Below, piece by piece: positions 10,377-20,111 of a stretch of DNA of 64,000 bases. This DNA is from Bretschneidera sinensis (lineage: Eukaryota > Streptophyta > Magnoliopsida > Brassicales > Akaniaceae). Made by a program: the position numbers and the translations under genes. The DNA lies in assembly GCA_023935145.1 (NCBI GenBank), contig CM043700.1, positions 62,890,120 through 62,954,119 on the forward strand, read 5' to 3'. Within the stretch, counting starts at the first letter, position 1; the number at the start of each line of letters is the position of its first letter. The notes below the pieces were generated by a model, which saw only the letters and a program-made list of their open reading frames with translations, was not told where the DNA came from and ran no database searches.

Positions 10377-12335
10377 GCTAGTGCTTTTTTTTTTTTTTAT
10401 CTGTAAATAAAATTATATTACTCAAAAATTATATACAAAAATACACTGGACATACCCAGGAGATATTACATGAAAGGTCTAAAGTCAGGATAATTATCAT
10501 ATACTATTCTATACACATATATTTTAATTTTCCTGACTAAGCTACTAGGATGAGCAACTGTTCCTTCAAATTGCCTGGCATTCCTAGCAAGCCATATGTG
10601 ATGGACTATACTGGCCAATGCTGCTCTCTGAGCCTTTGCAAGAGGACACTTCCATCTGGCTTCCTTGTGTAACCATTTTGTTGCACTTTTAAGAGTAGTT
10701 ATGCTTCTTTTGTTGCCCAACCATTCTTTTATATCATTCCAGATTTCTGCACTAATTCTGCAGGAGAAGGATAGGTGGGAAACTGATTCATCAGCTTCTC
10801 TGCATAAGGGGCATATCCTGTCCATTTCAGTGAACAAAAGTTTATCTTTAGTGAGCAGCTTATCTTTGACTGCTAACCATAAGATAAAAGCAACCTTTGG
10901 GGTGATACCACTACTCAACACCACAGGAGCCCATTTTGCTTTAGCACCTTTAGGTATGAAGTGATCATAAGCTTGCTTGATGTTAATCTGATTTTGGACC
11001 TCCAACTGACTCATCTTGTCAATAGCTAACTGGACAAAGGATTCAGAGTTGATCAGTATGTTCTTGATTTCCAGTAGTTTCTTCCATAGAGCTGAATCCT
11101 CATGTTTAGGGCTTGAATTCCAAATGGATTCTCCATGAAGGTAGTAATGATTAACTCATCTAACCCATAGTGAGTCTTTCTTCTGGTGGATGTTCCATAG
11201 AGATTTTGACAATAGAGCATAGTTCCAACATTTAAGATCTCTTAGACCCAAAACCCCTTCTGCTTTAGGGAGATATACATCTTTCCAAGCAACCAAGGCT
11301 TTCTTTGAGCTTGAGTTCTTTCCACTCCACAAAAAGACTCTGCAGATCTTAATTATTTTGTCCTTAATATTAGAAGGAATGGGGAATATAGATAACCAGA
11401 AGCATTCCACTCCTTGTAATACAAACTTGATCAATTCAGATTTGCCTGCAAAGGAAAGGTTTGTACCAACCCAAGCACAGATATATCTAGATATTTTCTC
11501 AATCAAAGGAAGATAATGACTAGTATTTAATCTTGATGCTACCAGGGGAACCCCCAGGTACCTGAAAGACATGCTTCCTTCAGCAAAACCAATGATCCTT
11601 TTGATTTCAAGAAGATCATTACAGGAAATCCTAGCAGTGAAAAGGCTTGATTTAGGGAGGCTAGCATGTAACCCAGAGCTATCACTGAAGTCTTTAATAC
11701 AGTTCATTAGCTGAGTGACAGACCCAATATCACCTCTAGCAAATAATATAAGGTCATCAGCAAATGCTAGGTGAGTGATCTTGAAAGGCTCACATTTGGG
11801 GTGGAACTTATAGGCAGAGAGTTTACTCATTTTAGACATAAGTCTGGACAGATACTCAAGGCATATTACAAAAAGGAAGGGGGAAAGGGGATCCCCTCAT
11901 CTTAAGCCTCTCTTCCCCTAAAAAAAACCATGTAGGCTGCCATTAATAGTTATGGAGTAAGTAGGAGAAGAAACACATTCCATGATCCACTTACAAAATA
12001 TATCTAGGAAGCCAAGACCCTTGATCATACTATCCAGAAAGTCCCAATTGACTGAGTCATATGCTTTCCTCAAATCAATTTTCATCATGCATCTAGGGGA
12101 AATCCTTTTCCTGCTATACTTTCTGAGAAGCTCCTGGACCAGATAAATATTTTCCACCATGCTTCTATTTTTAATGAATGCAGCCTGTGCAGGGCTAACA
12201 ATACAATCCAGAATGATAGCAAGTCTAGAGGCAATAATCTTGGAGATGACTTTGTACACCACATTGCAGCAGGCAATAGGCCTAAATTCCTTCACTCTAG
12301 TTGCAGATTTGGATTTAAGAATCAGGCTAGTGCTT
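10377..12335 (-). mobile_element. 5'-truncated L1-type LINE with target-site duplication
   Basis: The insert 10387-12325 is flanked by GCTAGTGCTT at 10377-10386 and again at 12326-12335. The minus-strand 3' end is an A tail, seen as a T run from about 10385 to 10399. The 5' end starts inside ORF2 (KSKSATRVKEFRPIACC), so endonuclease and ORF1 are missing, as is usual for target-primed LINE insertion. The right flank also has a T run after the duplication, which fits LINE target preference. Confidence 0.9.
10466..12325 (-). pseudogene. LINE ORF2 remnant: reverse transcriptase and zf-RVT domain
   Basis: Three frames in order. 12295-11918 has the RT start (FRPIACCNVVYKVISKIIAS, SPAQAAFIKNRSM, MMKIDLRKAYDSVNW). 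Around 11900-11850 GDPLSPFLFVICLEYLSRL follows in a shifted frame. 11839-11156 has the catalytic AFADDLILFARG box and FRYLGVPL, then a stop. 11014-10466 has the C-terminal zinc-binding reverse transcriptase domain, with the cysteine/histidine pattern of CPLCREADESVSHLSFSC and HIWLARNARQFEG. A frameshift near 11900 and a stop near 11157 inactivate it. Confidence 0.9.
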
Positions 12336-13422
12336 CTTTTTTTTTCATGAAATCGTGACTTCCTGTTCTTGAGTTACTTTTTGACTGGCTAGTGATACGG
12401 ACTGATGAGTAATTTAATGGTTATTGAATCTGCCTGGTACCCTGGGATGCACTCAAAAGAACTTCTGCTTCCAATCTTCATATAACCTGGTTTCTATTTC
12501 TTTTATTCGTTGTTCTACATCAGTTTGGGATCATTGCCTAAACAAACCCTAAACCCAAATCATAATACATCCACCAAACAAACCCTCGACCCAAATCCGT
12601 GAACAAAAAAAATACTGGAGTTTAGCTGTGTAGCCAGACCTTCACCATCGCACCACCGTTAACCTTCGTCAGCCTCCAGCTAGATCATCCCCAAACTTCA
12701 GAATCTGACCAAATTTGGCCCTTCGAATCTAAGTATGGTCATATCTAAACCAGATCTGCCCGTTTGAGGCGATTTCCAACCTATCAAACGTTGATATCCA
12801 TTTTTTTGGCAAACCAGTGTCGCCACAATTGCTCTTCGGAGTGCGCCGCCACCACTAACAGGTGCGAGAACCTCGAAGAACATAACCCACCACCTTTTCG
12901 CCTGAACCACCATAGAAGCCGACATTAGGGACCACCAAGGGTTTCATCCCCACTACCACTGCCAAATCTCATATTTCCCGTCGTCTCATGCCAAACCAGC
13001 TACACCCCCATGGTTGGAATCCTTGTATCGGCCTGCCTTGAAAATTTCATCTCCGATCCGTGACAGAGCCATCGTCATGCACCCCACATGCCGTCAAGCC
13101 GAACCGATTCTTAATCATTTTTCTAGCTAAGCCGAGCCATTTTCGAGTTGAATTCTGAGCCGTTTTGTGCTGGATTTCAACAGAGAGCCAAAAAAATTCC
13201 AAGTTTTTTTGTTTTTATTTTTTTGATTTCCTTAGATAATGATTTTTTTTAAAATAAAAGAAAAAAATGAGAAAAAGAAAGAAGGAATATGTTTTATTTT
13301 CGAGCTTGACCAACAACTCACTAAAGTTCGCTATAAACTTACAAGTCCTCAATTGATAAGCTCCTTGTTTTCTTGTTCAAACTAAACTATGTCTTTCAAA
13401 TATAACATAATCACCTCTTACA

Positions 13423-13941
13423 TTGGTTCAAACTGCACTTTCTTTGTTGATAGAAGTTTTAGTTGCTGACCAACTTTTCAAGCATTCACATATTGATGTG
13501 AAAATTGCAGTTGTCTCTAGCATTAGTGAGATTATAAGAATATCTGCACCAAGCATTACTTGTGATGAGGACAAAATGAAAGAAGTGTTTGAATTAATTA
13601 TGTCATCATTTCAGCATCGAGCTGATAAGACTAGCCAGTCCTGTGTTAAGAGGATCTCAATTCTTGAGATCTTCGCTAAGGTCAAATTATGTTTAGTGAT
13701 TTTTTTTTCTTTTATGAAGATTGTCATGTCCGATGTCCTAGAAAACTATGATGATTGGAGTGTGGATGATATTCTAAATGTTCTCTCTCCTATTTTAGCT
13801 ACTGTTAGAAAGGATAATGAGAAAGTTTTGCCAATTGCTCTGAAGTTAACCAAAAGAGTTCTTGACAATTGTCGTTTGAAGCTTCAATTTTTGAGTATTT
13901 CTTCAAATGACTATAGTAAAGTGGATGATGCTATATGTTAG
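13423..13941 (+). pseudogene. captured PDS5-like (sister chromatid cohesion) gene fragment
   Basis: An uninterrupted frame of 172 codons without an ATG start. It matches the N-terminal HEAT-repeat part of plant PDS5 proteins, which regulate cohesin on chromosomes. Supporting segments are LFKHSHIDVKIAVVSSISEI, IRISAPSITCDEDKMKEVFE and LSPILATVRKDNEKVLPIAL, ending NDYSKVDDAIC. Relative to the family, a stretch after the VKLCLVI segment looks deleted or replaced. No intron is seen across what should be several exons, which fits capture from a spliced transcript. It lies inside LTR element B in the sense direction. It cannot encode a whole PDS5 protein. Confidence 0.65.
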
Positions 13942-14451
13942 GAAAATTCAAGTCCTATAGAAGATTATGTGGTTAGTGAGAGAAAATCAGAAAGGGCACT
14001 GGTAGATGCAGAAGTTGATCAAGAGGTTGTACGAACAACATTTCCTCTTGTACACGTTGAGCAAATCCAATGTAAAAATGAGGCATGATAGATGTTTTTG
14101 TTCTTCCTTCTATTTATTTCGCCACACCAACTATATTCCAAGCTACAAATGAAAAGGATGTTCTTGTTGGATGGGCACACCATACAAGTAAGCATGTTGA
14201 CCAAGTTCAATAAAAGATTGAAGACATGATTGGGGCAATGGTTGATATGCATGCTCCTATTGTTGATATTATCTTGCTTATTTGATTTGAAGCACCTCCA
14301 CAATAGACATTCTAAGCCAAATTTTTTTCATCTAGTAGAGACCTCAGTTTTCAAGAATTTCATGAATATGCTTTCTTTCTCCAAGCATCACAGATCTTCA
14401 TGCTTCATCACTTTTCGACTCGAGGTCGAGTTTTTTCTAAATAATGGAGAA

Positions 14452-14847
14452 TGATGGGGTACACAAAGAAGACTAGAGTTATGGGTTTTAACTTTGGGTA
14501 TGGGGACAAATTTTTAATCATGAAATATTATTGGTATTTTGAGTTTTAGGAATTATTATATTTTAGTAGCTAGTTTTCTTAGTTAAGTTTAATATTTAAT
14601 TTCTTTATTTAAAATATTCTTTATTGAAGTAGAACTAGAGTTTCTAAGATCTCTATATAAAAGAGATCCCTATGTTAATTTTCAGCTATTTCAATTAGCT
14701 TATGAATGAATAAAAATCAGACTTCTAATATTGATTGAAATTAACTTGGATATCATTTATTTTCTCTCAAACTTCGAGTAGCCTGGTTTCTCTTCTAATT
14801 TTAAAGGTAGTCTAGTTTCTATTTCTTTTATTCTTTGTTCTACATCA
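14452..14847 (+). repeat. 3' LTR of element B
   Basis: 396 bp, TGATGGGGTACAC to TTCTACATCA. It contains a TATA box (CTCTATATAAAAGAGATCCC near 14651) and AATAAAAATCAG, both also present in the LTRs of element C. Homology with C's LTRs fades towards the 3' end. Confidence 0.7.
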
Positions 14848-15012
14848 ACTAATCAAGGAAATCTTAGATCTCAAATCTTTTATTAATGTCCATGCATGTA
14901 CAAATTGGTTATGCATTTTCTAGATCGAGCCATTCTAGCTCTTTTTTGTTTAATAGTAAACTAGATTTTGCAAATGCTTTTTTCTTTGGTCAAGAGTTGG
15001 ATTTGCACCATC

Positions 15013-15330
15013 AACGGTCTTGGTCTACCGGTAAAGACTTACTCACAAGTGAAGGGGGAGGGAAATGGGTTTGAGTCTTTATCGGTGATGATTGGGAGGG
15101 CTCATGCCCATTAATCCTTGGCCTTCAGCTTTTACCATTATTATGTCCTCAATGGGGTTGAGATCATGCTATGGTTCAACCCATTCGGAGAGAGTGCTTG
15201 CAGCGAGACCTTAAGGTGCTCATAATCTACAGGCTATCCCTTGCATTGGTTTCCCAACGGGTCAGGTCTTATAGTCATGCCTAAGATGGGTTGCCAAAGA
15301 ACAGATGCCTCCTACTTTTTCTTCATTAAC
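15013..15330 (+). mobile_element. tRNA-derived SINE-like sequence
   Basis: An RNA polymerase III A box (TGGTCTACCGG, 15021-15031) and a B box (GGTTTGAGTCT, 15068-15078; one base from consensus) are spaced as in a tRNA-derived promoter. They are followed by a non-tRNA body. No clear tail or target duplication was found, so the 3' end is a guess. Confidence 0.4.
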
Positions 15331-16080
15331 AAAGGAAAGAAAGCTAGATTTTTACCCCAAAAAGAGGAGAAAATAGTATATTATGATGAATTTCTTCCTC
15401 CTCTCTCTTATATATCTTATTTGGTTTTCTTCTGGAGTCTTTGAAGACAGAAGTGGCCAGTCTGGTAGCTTGTGTTGGAAGGCCTGTAATCATTGATGCT
15501 TTATGTATTTTGATCTTCTTCTGGCATAATTTTAAGCTGAAAGTGGCGGATTCTCATGAAGATGCGAATGATTATTGATGCTATTGGACGTCAATTGGAA
15601 AATTTTCAAAGATAGATGGCACTGAACACCGGCCTTCCATTGGGTATATTATGTACCTTTCTTAAACCATCTGGTCTTGCGTATTATAGTTTTTTTCTAC
15701 AAAATGAAGTTTAAAATCGTGAGCAGCGGGATTCTTGTGTATCATAGTTGGTTTGGTTCCGCGCTTGCGTGGAATATTAGTCTGTACTTCAGAAGCCTAT
15801 TCTGGTTCAAAATAGAGAAATGAAATTTGCATTTTATATAAATGGTGTGATGTTTTTTCTGTTCTATATTCAGAGGTGTGAAACAAGACCAATACCCTTT
15901 AATTTTTTTACCTAACACCGGTTGAAATACGGGTATGGACATAAATATTAAGGCCGGTTAAAAATTGACCTATGCTTGACTCAGTCTGCGAAAATCCGAA
16001 TCGGGTTGGGTCTGCCCGTTAAATATACCCAAAACGCACGAACATTTACTCTACTCCCTCTCTTGACTAAAATGAATGAA
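15331..16080. other. intergenic, no supported gene
   Basis: Short frames only, none recognisable. The sequence leads into a CT-rich possible promoter region. Confidence 0.4.
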
Positions 16081-16086
16081 AGTCTA

Positions 16087-16190
16087 AAACCCTAACTCAC
16101 ACTACGGCTCCACTGATTTCTCTCCCACTCTCACTCTCACTCTCACTATCACTCTCGTTCTCACTCCCTCTCTCTCTCTACTGGAGGGCC
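16087..16190 (+). promoter_or_regulatory. telo-box and CT-rich leader of a possible transcript
   Basis: AAAACCCTAACTC (telo-box, about 16086-16098) is followed by a long CT-rich tract of CTCTCA repeats (about 16118-16183). This is a common layout for plant promoters and 5' leaders. No convincing downstream coding exon was found: small frames at 17072-17266 and 18014-18199 are not recognisable. It could be the head of a non-coding RNA or of a lost gene. Confidence 0.35.
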
Positions 16191-16452
16191 ACGACAGCTC
16201 TGCAGATTGGATCTTTGTATTTCTGATTTGATCTTTTTGGGATCTCGAATTCTGAAAGGGTCCTTCTTATTTATTGGAAGAGATTCTAGATTTCAACTGG
16301 CTATTTGCTTGGATTGATCTTAATCGAGGTTGGTTAGTTGGTTTTTTTTATCCCTTGTACACATTTCCTTGCATTTTTTAATTTCTTTTTTTAGGGGTCA
16401 TTTTCTTTTGAATGGTTCATGATCAGTGATGGATATATGGTTTAGGTATCCG

Positions 16453-16929
16453 GAGTGGCAGAGCCAAGAATTTAAGTTGGGTGGCCGAATAGTATTTTAA
16501 CGATTTTAACCCGAGTTAAATTTAAGATGTTACACTTATAAATGAAGAAATGTAATTGTTAGATTAAATTCACCTATAAAAGTTTTACTTTGAAAACGAA
16601 TTAAATATTTTTAGGTTTGTATATTCTTCAAACATTATCAATTAACCTCTAAATCAATCCAAATTTACAAATCAAGCTAGGAAATCAAAAATAAATAAAA
16701 TTGACTTACACATGTTTTTTATATAAATATATCATCCCAAATTACTAGTTAATAAATTCAATTCACGCACAAATCAAAATTAAACTAATCATGCCATAAA
16801 GATATGTTAATAGAAAAATCAAATTAACCATTGTAAAAACATATATTGACAATCTTATAAGATTTGTATTTGGGCCTAAATTATATATAAGTTTAAAAAT
16901 TTTGGGGTGGCCATGGACCCATGCACCTT
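16453..16929. mobile_element. MITE-like element, possible hAT type
   Basis: The AT-rich unit starts AGTGGCAGAGCCAAG and ends GGACCCATGCACCTT, giving weak inverted ends, with TGGGGTGGCC-type sequence near both ends. Flanks GGTATCCG and GGTATCTG match at 7 of 8 bases, as expected for an old 8-bp target duplication. No coding capacity. Confidence 0.4.
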
Positions 16930-18240
16930 GGTATCTGAATCTCTTCTTCTTGATATAATTTGTGATTGTTTTGAAGAGTTACTATGATATATGACGAATA
17001 AAAATGTGAAGCTTTTAATAAGAGTGACATGAGTTGATAAGACTGAGAAAGAAATAATTTTTGGGTATGATTTGCTTATAGTGGAATTTTCTCAATCAAT
17101 TGATCTTTATGGCCTTGAAAGTTGGAGAAGTAAGCAAGCATTAGCTTACATTTTGAATTTGATACCTTTAGAAAATCATAGTCATAGATTTGGATTTTGT
17201 CAACATCAGAACTCCACATTTGGCTATCAAACAATAAAAAAGGACAACAGAGAAATGCCTAAGTAACAATTTTTCTTTTTGTTTTGGTTCGAAAGACTGC
17301 CAATTGAGTGTTGATGACACGTGATTTTTGTTGCATTCTATATAAACTGTTGTATGTACAGAGCTTATAGTTGATAATTGAAGAATAGAAAGTCTTAAAG
17401 ATTGCCAATTAAGTCCATCGAAAGATGTTTAAGATGCATTTTTACTAAAAAGAATGGAAGAGTAGATTTGATGTTTACATTTTTCTGTACAAACTATGCT
17501 TGTAATTGAGGATTGGAGGATAGAATTGATATGCTGGAACAAGATGTCCATAGAAGGCATTGTATGTGAGCTGATGGATATGAAAGGACTGAGGGAGTAG
17601 ACACTGTAATTTGAAAAGAAGTTTTTGACATGCATTTGATGGAGTTTAGCTTTGCTTTGGTTTTTGCTACTTAGATTCTGGTTTGCTTGTGTTAATTTTC
17701 TATGTTCTGGCAGCTATGTTTTGGCTGTAATGTTTTTTAATTTAACTTTGACAGAAATCCTCCTCCAGAAATCCTCATCTGTTTCAGCTTGTCATTTATA
17801 ATTTGATATATTGTCACTGCTTGTTTGTATCTGTTTCAGCTTGTCATTGTATATAAAAATGTTTCTTTGATGTTTATTCTGCTACTTCCATACCAAATTA
17901 TTACTATAGTTTAGTGCATCTTACTCACCTCAGACTACTAATTAAAGATGTTACTGTACTAATTCAAATTCATGATTTAATGGCGTGAAATACATAACTA
18001 ATTTAATTGTGGTTTGTTACATCTACCTCAGGAGGTGACACGAAAAGGAATGGACTCTGGAATTGAACCAGATGTCAAACAATTAAGGATGTCAAGTTTA
18101 CGTACTGCTTGGACAGGGAATTGTATTGCCATTGTTTGGTTTGCTTTGCTTTGCATGGTATACTGTGGCCTTTTGTTTCTTGTATTTATGTTTCAGTAAC
18201 ACTATGATAACTCTGATGTTGCAGATTGAGCATCTCTTCA
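16930..18240. other. no supported gene; possible exon of unknown transcript
   Basis: Contains short frames. At 18030-18110 a pyrimidine-rich CTACCTCAG precedes GAGGTGACACGAAAAGG, which could be a splice acceptor and exon, but the translation is not recognised and is followed by a hydrophobic run (CIAIVWFALLCMVYCGLLFL). I make no functional call. Confidence 0.25.
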
Positions 18241-18553
18241 TGAAAAAAATAATTTCTATTTCTAATAAAAAAAATAATTTCCGTTTCTTATAAAAAAAAA
18301 TAGAATAAAAAGTGAGTCACGTCAATTTTATTAAAAATTTGTGGGTTTATTCGTGTTTTGATGAACTGAACACGTATATAAAATAATAGATCTATTAAAA
18401 AATAAATATTTTTTATTTGTATCAGTTGACTCGTCCCACGTGACACTTGATTCGACCTGTTTCTTAACTCTATTTATATATGTTTCTTAACTCTATTTAT
18501 ATTTGAGCTCGCACTTCTTCAGAAGTTCTTCCTGCTAATAACGGAGGTTAATA

Positions 18554-18685
18554 ATGTCATTTAAATCGGCTATGCATTGGAGAACGGAGATGGTGAGGAC
18601 TATAGGGGTTGGCCACGCGGCCCAAGCATTTGCAGCTTATGCAATTACATGGCCACAAGGTTACTTTGGAGAAATTCTTGTGTAG
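18554..18685 (+). CDS. small ORF of 43 residues, unknown
   Basis: ATG at 18554, stop TAG at 18683-18685. It encodes a compact neutral peptide containing RTIGVGHAAQAFAAYAITWP, unlike random AT-rich translation around it. There is no transmembrane pattern or signal peptide that I can justify. It may be an exon remnant or chance. Confidence 0.2.
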   Translation: MSFKSAMHWRTEMVRTIGVGHAAQAFAAYAITWPQGYFGEILV

Positions 18686-18689
18686 GCTT

Positions 18690-19700
18690 TATAAGCCCTA
18701 ACAAAAAACAATATCTCATGTCAACTCTTTGACTCAGTTTTTCACTGACGTTGTAGCTTGTGATTAGTTACGGCTAACCTACAAGATCCATTCACAAGAT
18801 ATTTTCGTTATTTTGGGGCTGTCGTAAGGGAAGTAAAATGTATGTGAGAGCAAAGGTAATCAGAAATATTTTGATAATTTGATACAGATTTTGTTGTGAT
18901 GCCATTATTTTCAACCATGGTACTATAAGTCTCACTTAAAATAATGTTTTGCTTTTATATATCTTTTTAATAAAATAATACATATGATGATAAAAAAAAC
19001 TTCACATACAAAATAAAATCGATACATTTAATAGTATTTTTATTTTTTTTATAATTGAATGTATTTGTTTATGATCCAATATAAATATTTTTTCATCAAA
19101 TTTATTATTTTATTAAAATTGTATTTAATAAGGTGTGATATATTATATTTAGGTGAATCAATAATAATTTTAAAACCATCAAAAATCTTAACGGGATAGT
19201 TAAAACTTGTTCTCTCCATTAAAAGTATTTTAACGATAAAATGATATAATTTTTACTCAATAATTTAATATTTGTTTCTTGTTCAATTGTTAAGACACTA
19301 ACGCAATGTTAGTAAGGATTTCAGGATTTCAAAGTAATCATTCCAAACAGCCGAAAGTTGTAATTAAAAAGTTCTTGATACACAGTAAAACGCAAAAGTT
19401 AAAAATCAAAACTTTCATTCAATTTTGATATTTTATCCCGAATCAAACGACTAAAGAGTAAGAATAGATGGAATGGTTTTCCGTGCCGAACACTTTTACG
19501 CCAACAATCTGATGGCTTTTTTCCTACTTTGTCCATAAGAAACCTATCCAGGGTACACAAGAGGCCACAACAGCCGCAATTCCCTAAGGCAAAGTGTGTG
19601 TATATATATATATATATATATTATTTAAGTAATTCGAAAATTAGAATCCAAGTCTTCGTTGCCAAGAAAGCGATGTGAAGCAGCTTTATTTCCATTAAAT
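18690..19700. other. intergenic AT-rich; TA microsatellite
   Basis: No gene seen. A (TA)n run at about 19601-19621, preceded by GTGTG, lies upstream of the DREB2 promoter. A short tandem duplication of TTTCTTAACTCTATTTATAT lies just upstream of this stretch near 18459 and 18482. Confidence 0.5.
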
Positions 19701-19708
19701 GGGTGGTT

Positions 19709-19770
19709 GCCACGTGTCATAAAGGGTGGCCATAAATCAATCATGTCATCAGCCGTCTTGGGAATATAAA
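19709..19770 (+). promoter_or_regulatory. G-box/ABRE and TATA box of the DREB2 gene
   Basis: GCCACGTGTC (core CACGTG at 19711-19716) is a G-box/ABRE element bound by bZIP factors in ABA and stress responses. TATAAA follows at 19765-19770, about 50 bp downstream. The transcription start would then be near 19795. This fits stress-regulated expression but is inferred from sequence only. Confidence 0.5.
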
Positions 19771-19804
19771 CGGAAAAATCTCTCAAAAAATTTCCCAATC
19801 CTCT

Positions 19805-19900
19805 ATGGACTTTTGCTTCGTCCCCGAGACAATCCAAAACGCGAGAGAGCAAAACCCACAAAAGTACAATAATAAAACACTAGACGAAGACGAACCCTAG
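19805..19900 (+). CDS. upstream ORF 1 in DREB2 leader (31 codons)
   Basis: ATG at 19805, stop TAG at 19898-19900, within the predicted 5' leader. If the start site is near 19795 this ATG is very close to the cap and may be bypassed. A possible translational control element. Confidence 0.3.
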   Translation: MDFCFVPETIQNAREQNPQKYNNKTLDEDEP

Positions 19901-19930
19901 CTTCTAATTGCTCACAAAAACGCAGTGCAT

Positions 19931-19978
19931 ATGAAAAAATCTGAGATTGTTTGTGGGTTAGTTCTTTTCCAGTTATAG
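19931..19978 (+). CDS. upstream ORF 2 in DREB2 leader (15 codons)
   Basis: ATG at 19931, stop TAG at 19976-19978, 134 bases before the main start. Peptide MKKSEIVCGLVLFQL. Whether it is in the mature leader depends on leader splicing, which is common in this gene family. Confidence 0.3.
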   Translation: MKKSEIVCGLVLFQL

Positions 19979-20111
19979 TACTACCGATTTTTCTGTCTTC
20001 CTTCTATAGTTCCACATATTGAAGTATCCTTTTTAGCTTACTAAGAGAGAAAAAGATTCCTTTTTCTTCTTCTTTTTGGTGGTATAAGATCAAATTTGAA
20101 CGATTCCTTTC

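Larger units (their letters stand above)
12483..14847 (+). mobile_element. non-autonomous LTR retroelement B carrying a PDS5 fragment
   Basis: A 3' LTR (14452-14847) and the last 40 bp or so of a 5' LTR (12483-12522, ending TTCTACATCA) bracket an interior with no gag, protease or RT. The site after the 5' remnant (TTGGGATCATTGCC, 12524-12537) looks like a decayed initiator-Met primer site. The interior has a C-rich leader (12540-13190), a PDS5-like ORF, and a 3' tail (about 14330-14450) closely similar to the tail of element C at about 34345-34440. The CTCGAGGTCGAGTTTTTTC tail is typical of the end of Ty3/gypsy pol. It appears to be a relative of C with a different insert. Confidence 0.65.

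Noticed and set aside
16417..16440. C/D snoRNA suggested by TGATCAGTGATGGA
   Set aside because: No matching D box and guide arrangement could be found nearby.
17285..17310. tRNA gene suggested by GGTTCGAAAGACTGCC
   Set aside because: It has a B-box-like word only; no A box at proper distance and no cloverleaf.
19601..19621. (TA)n run as a TATA box for DREB2
   Set aside because: It is over 500 bp upstream of the start codon and a better TATAAA lies at 19765; treated as a microsatellite.
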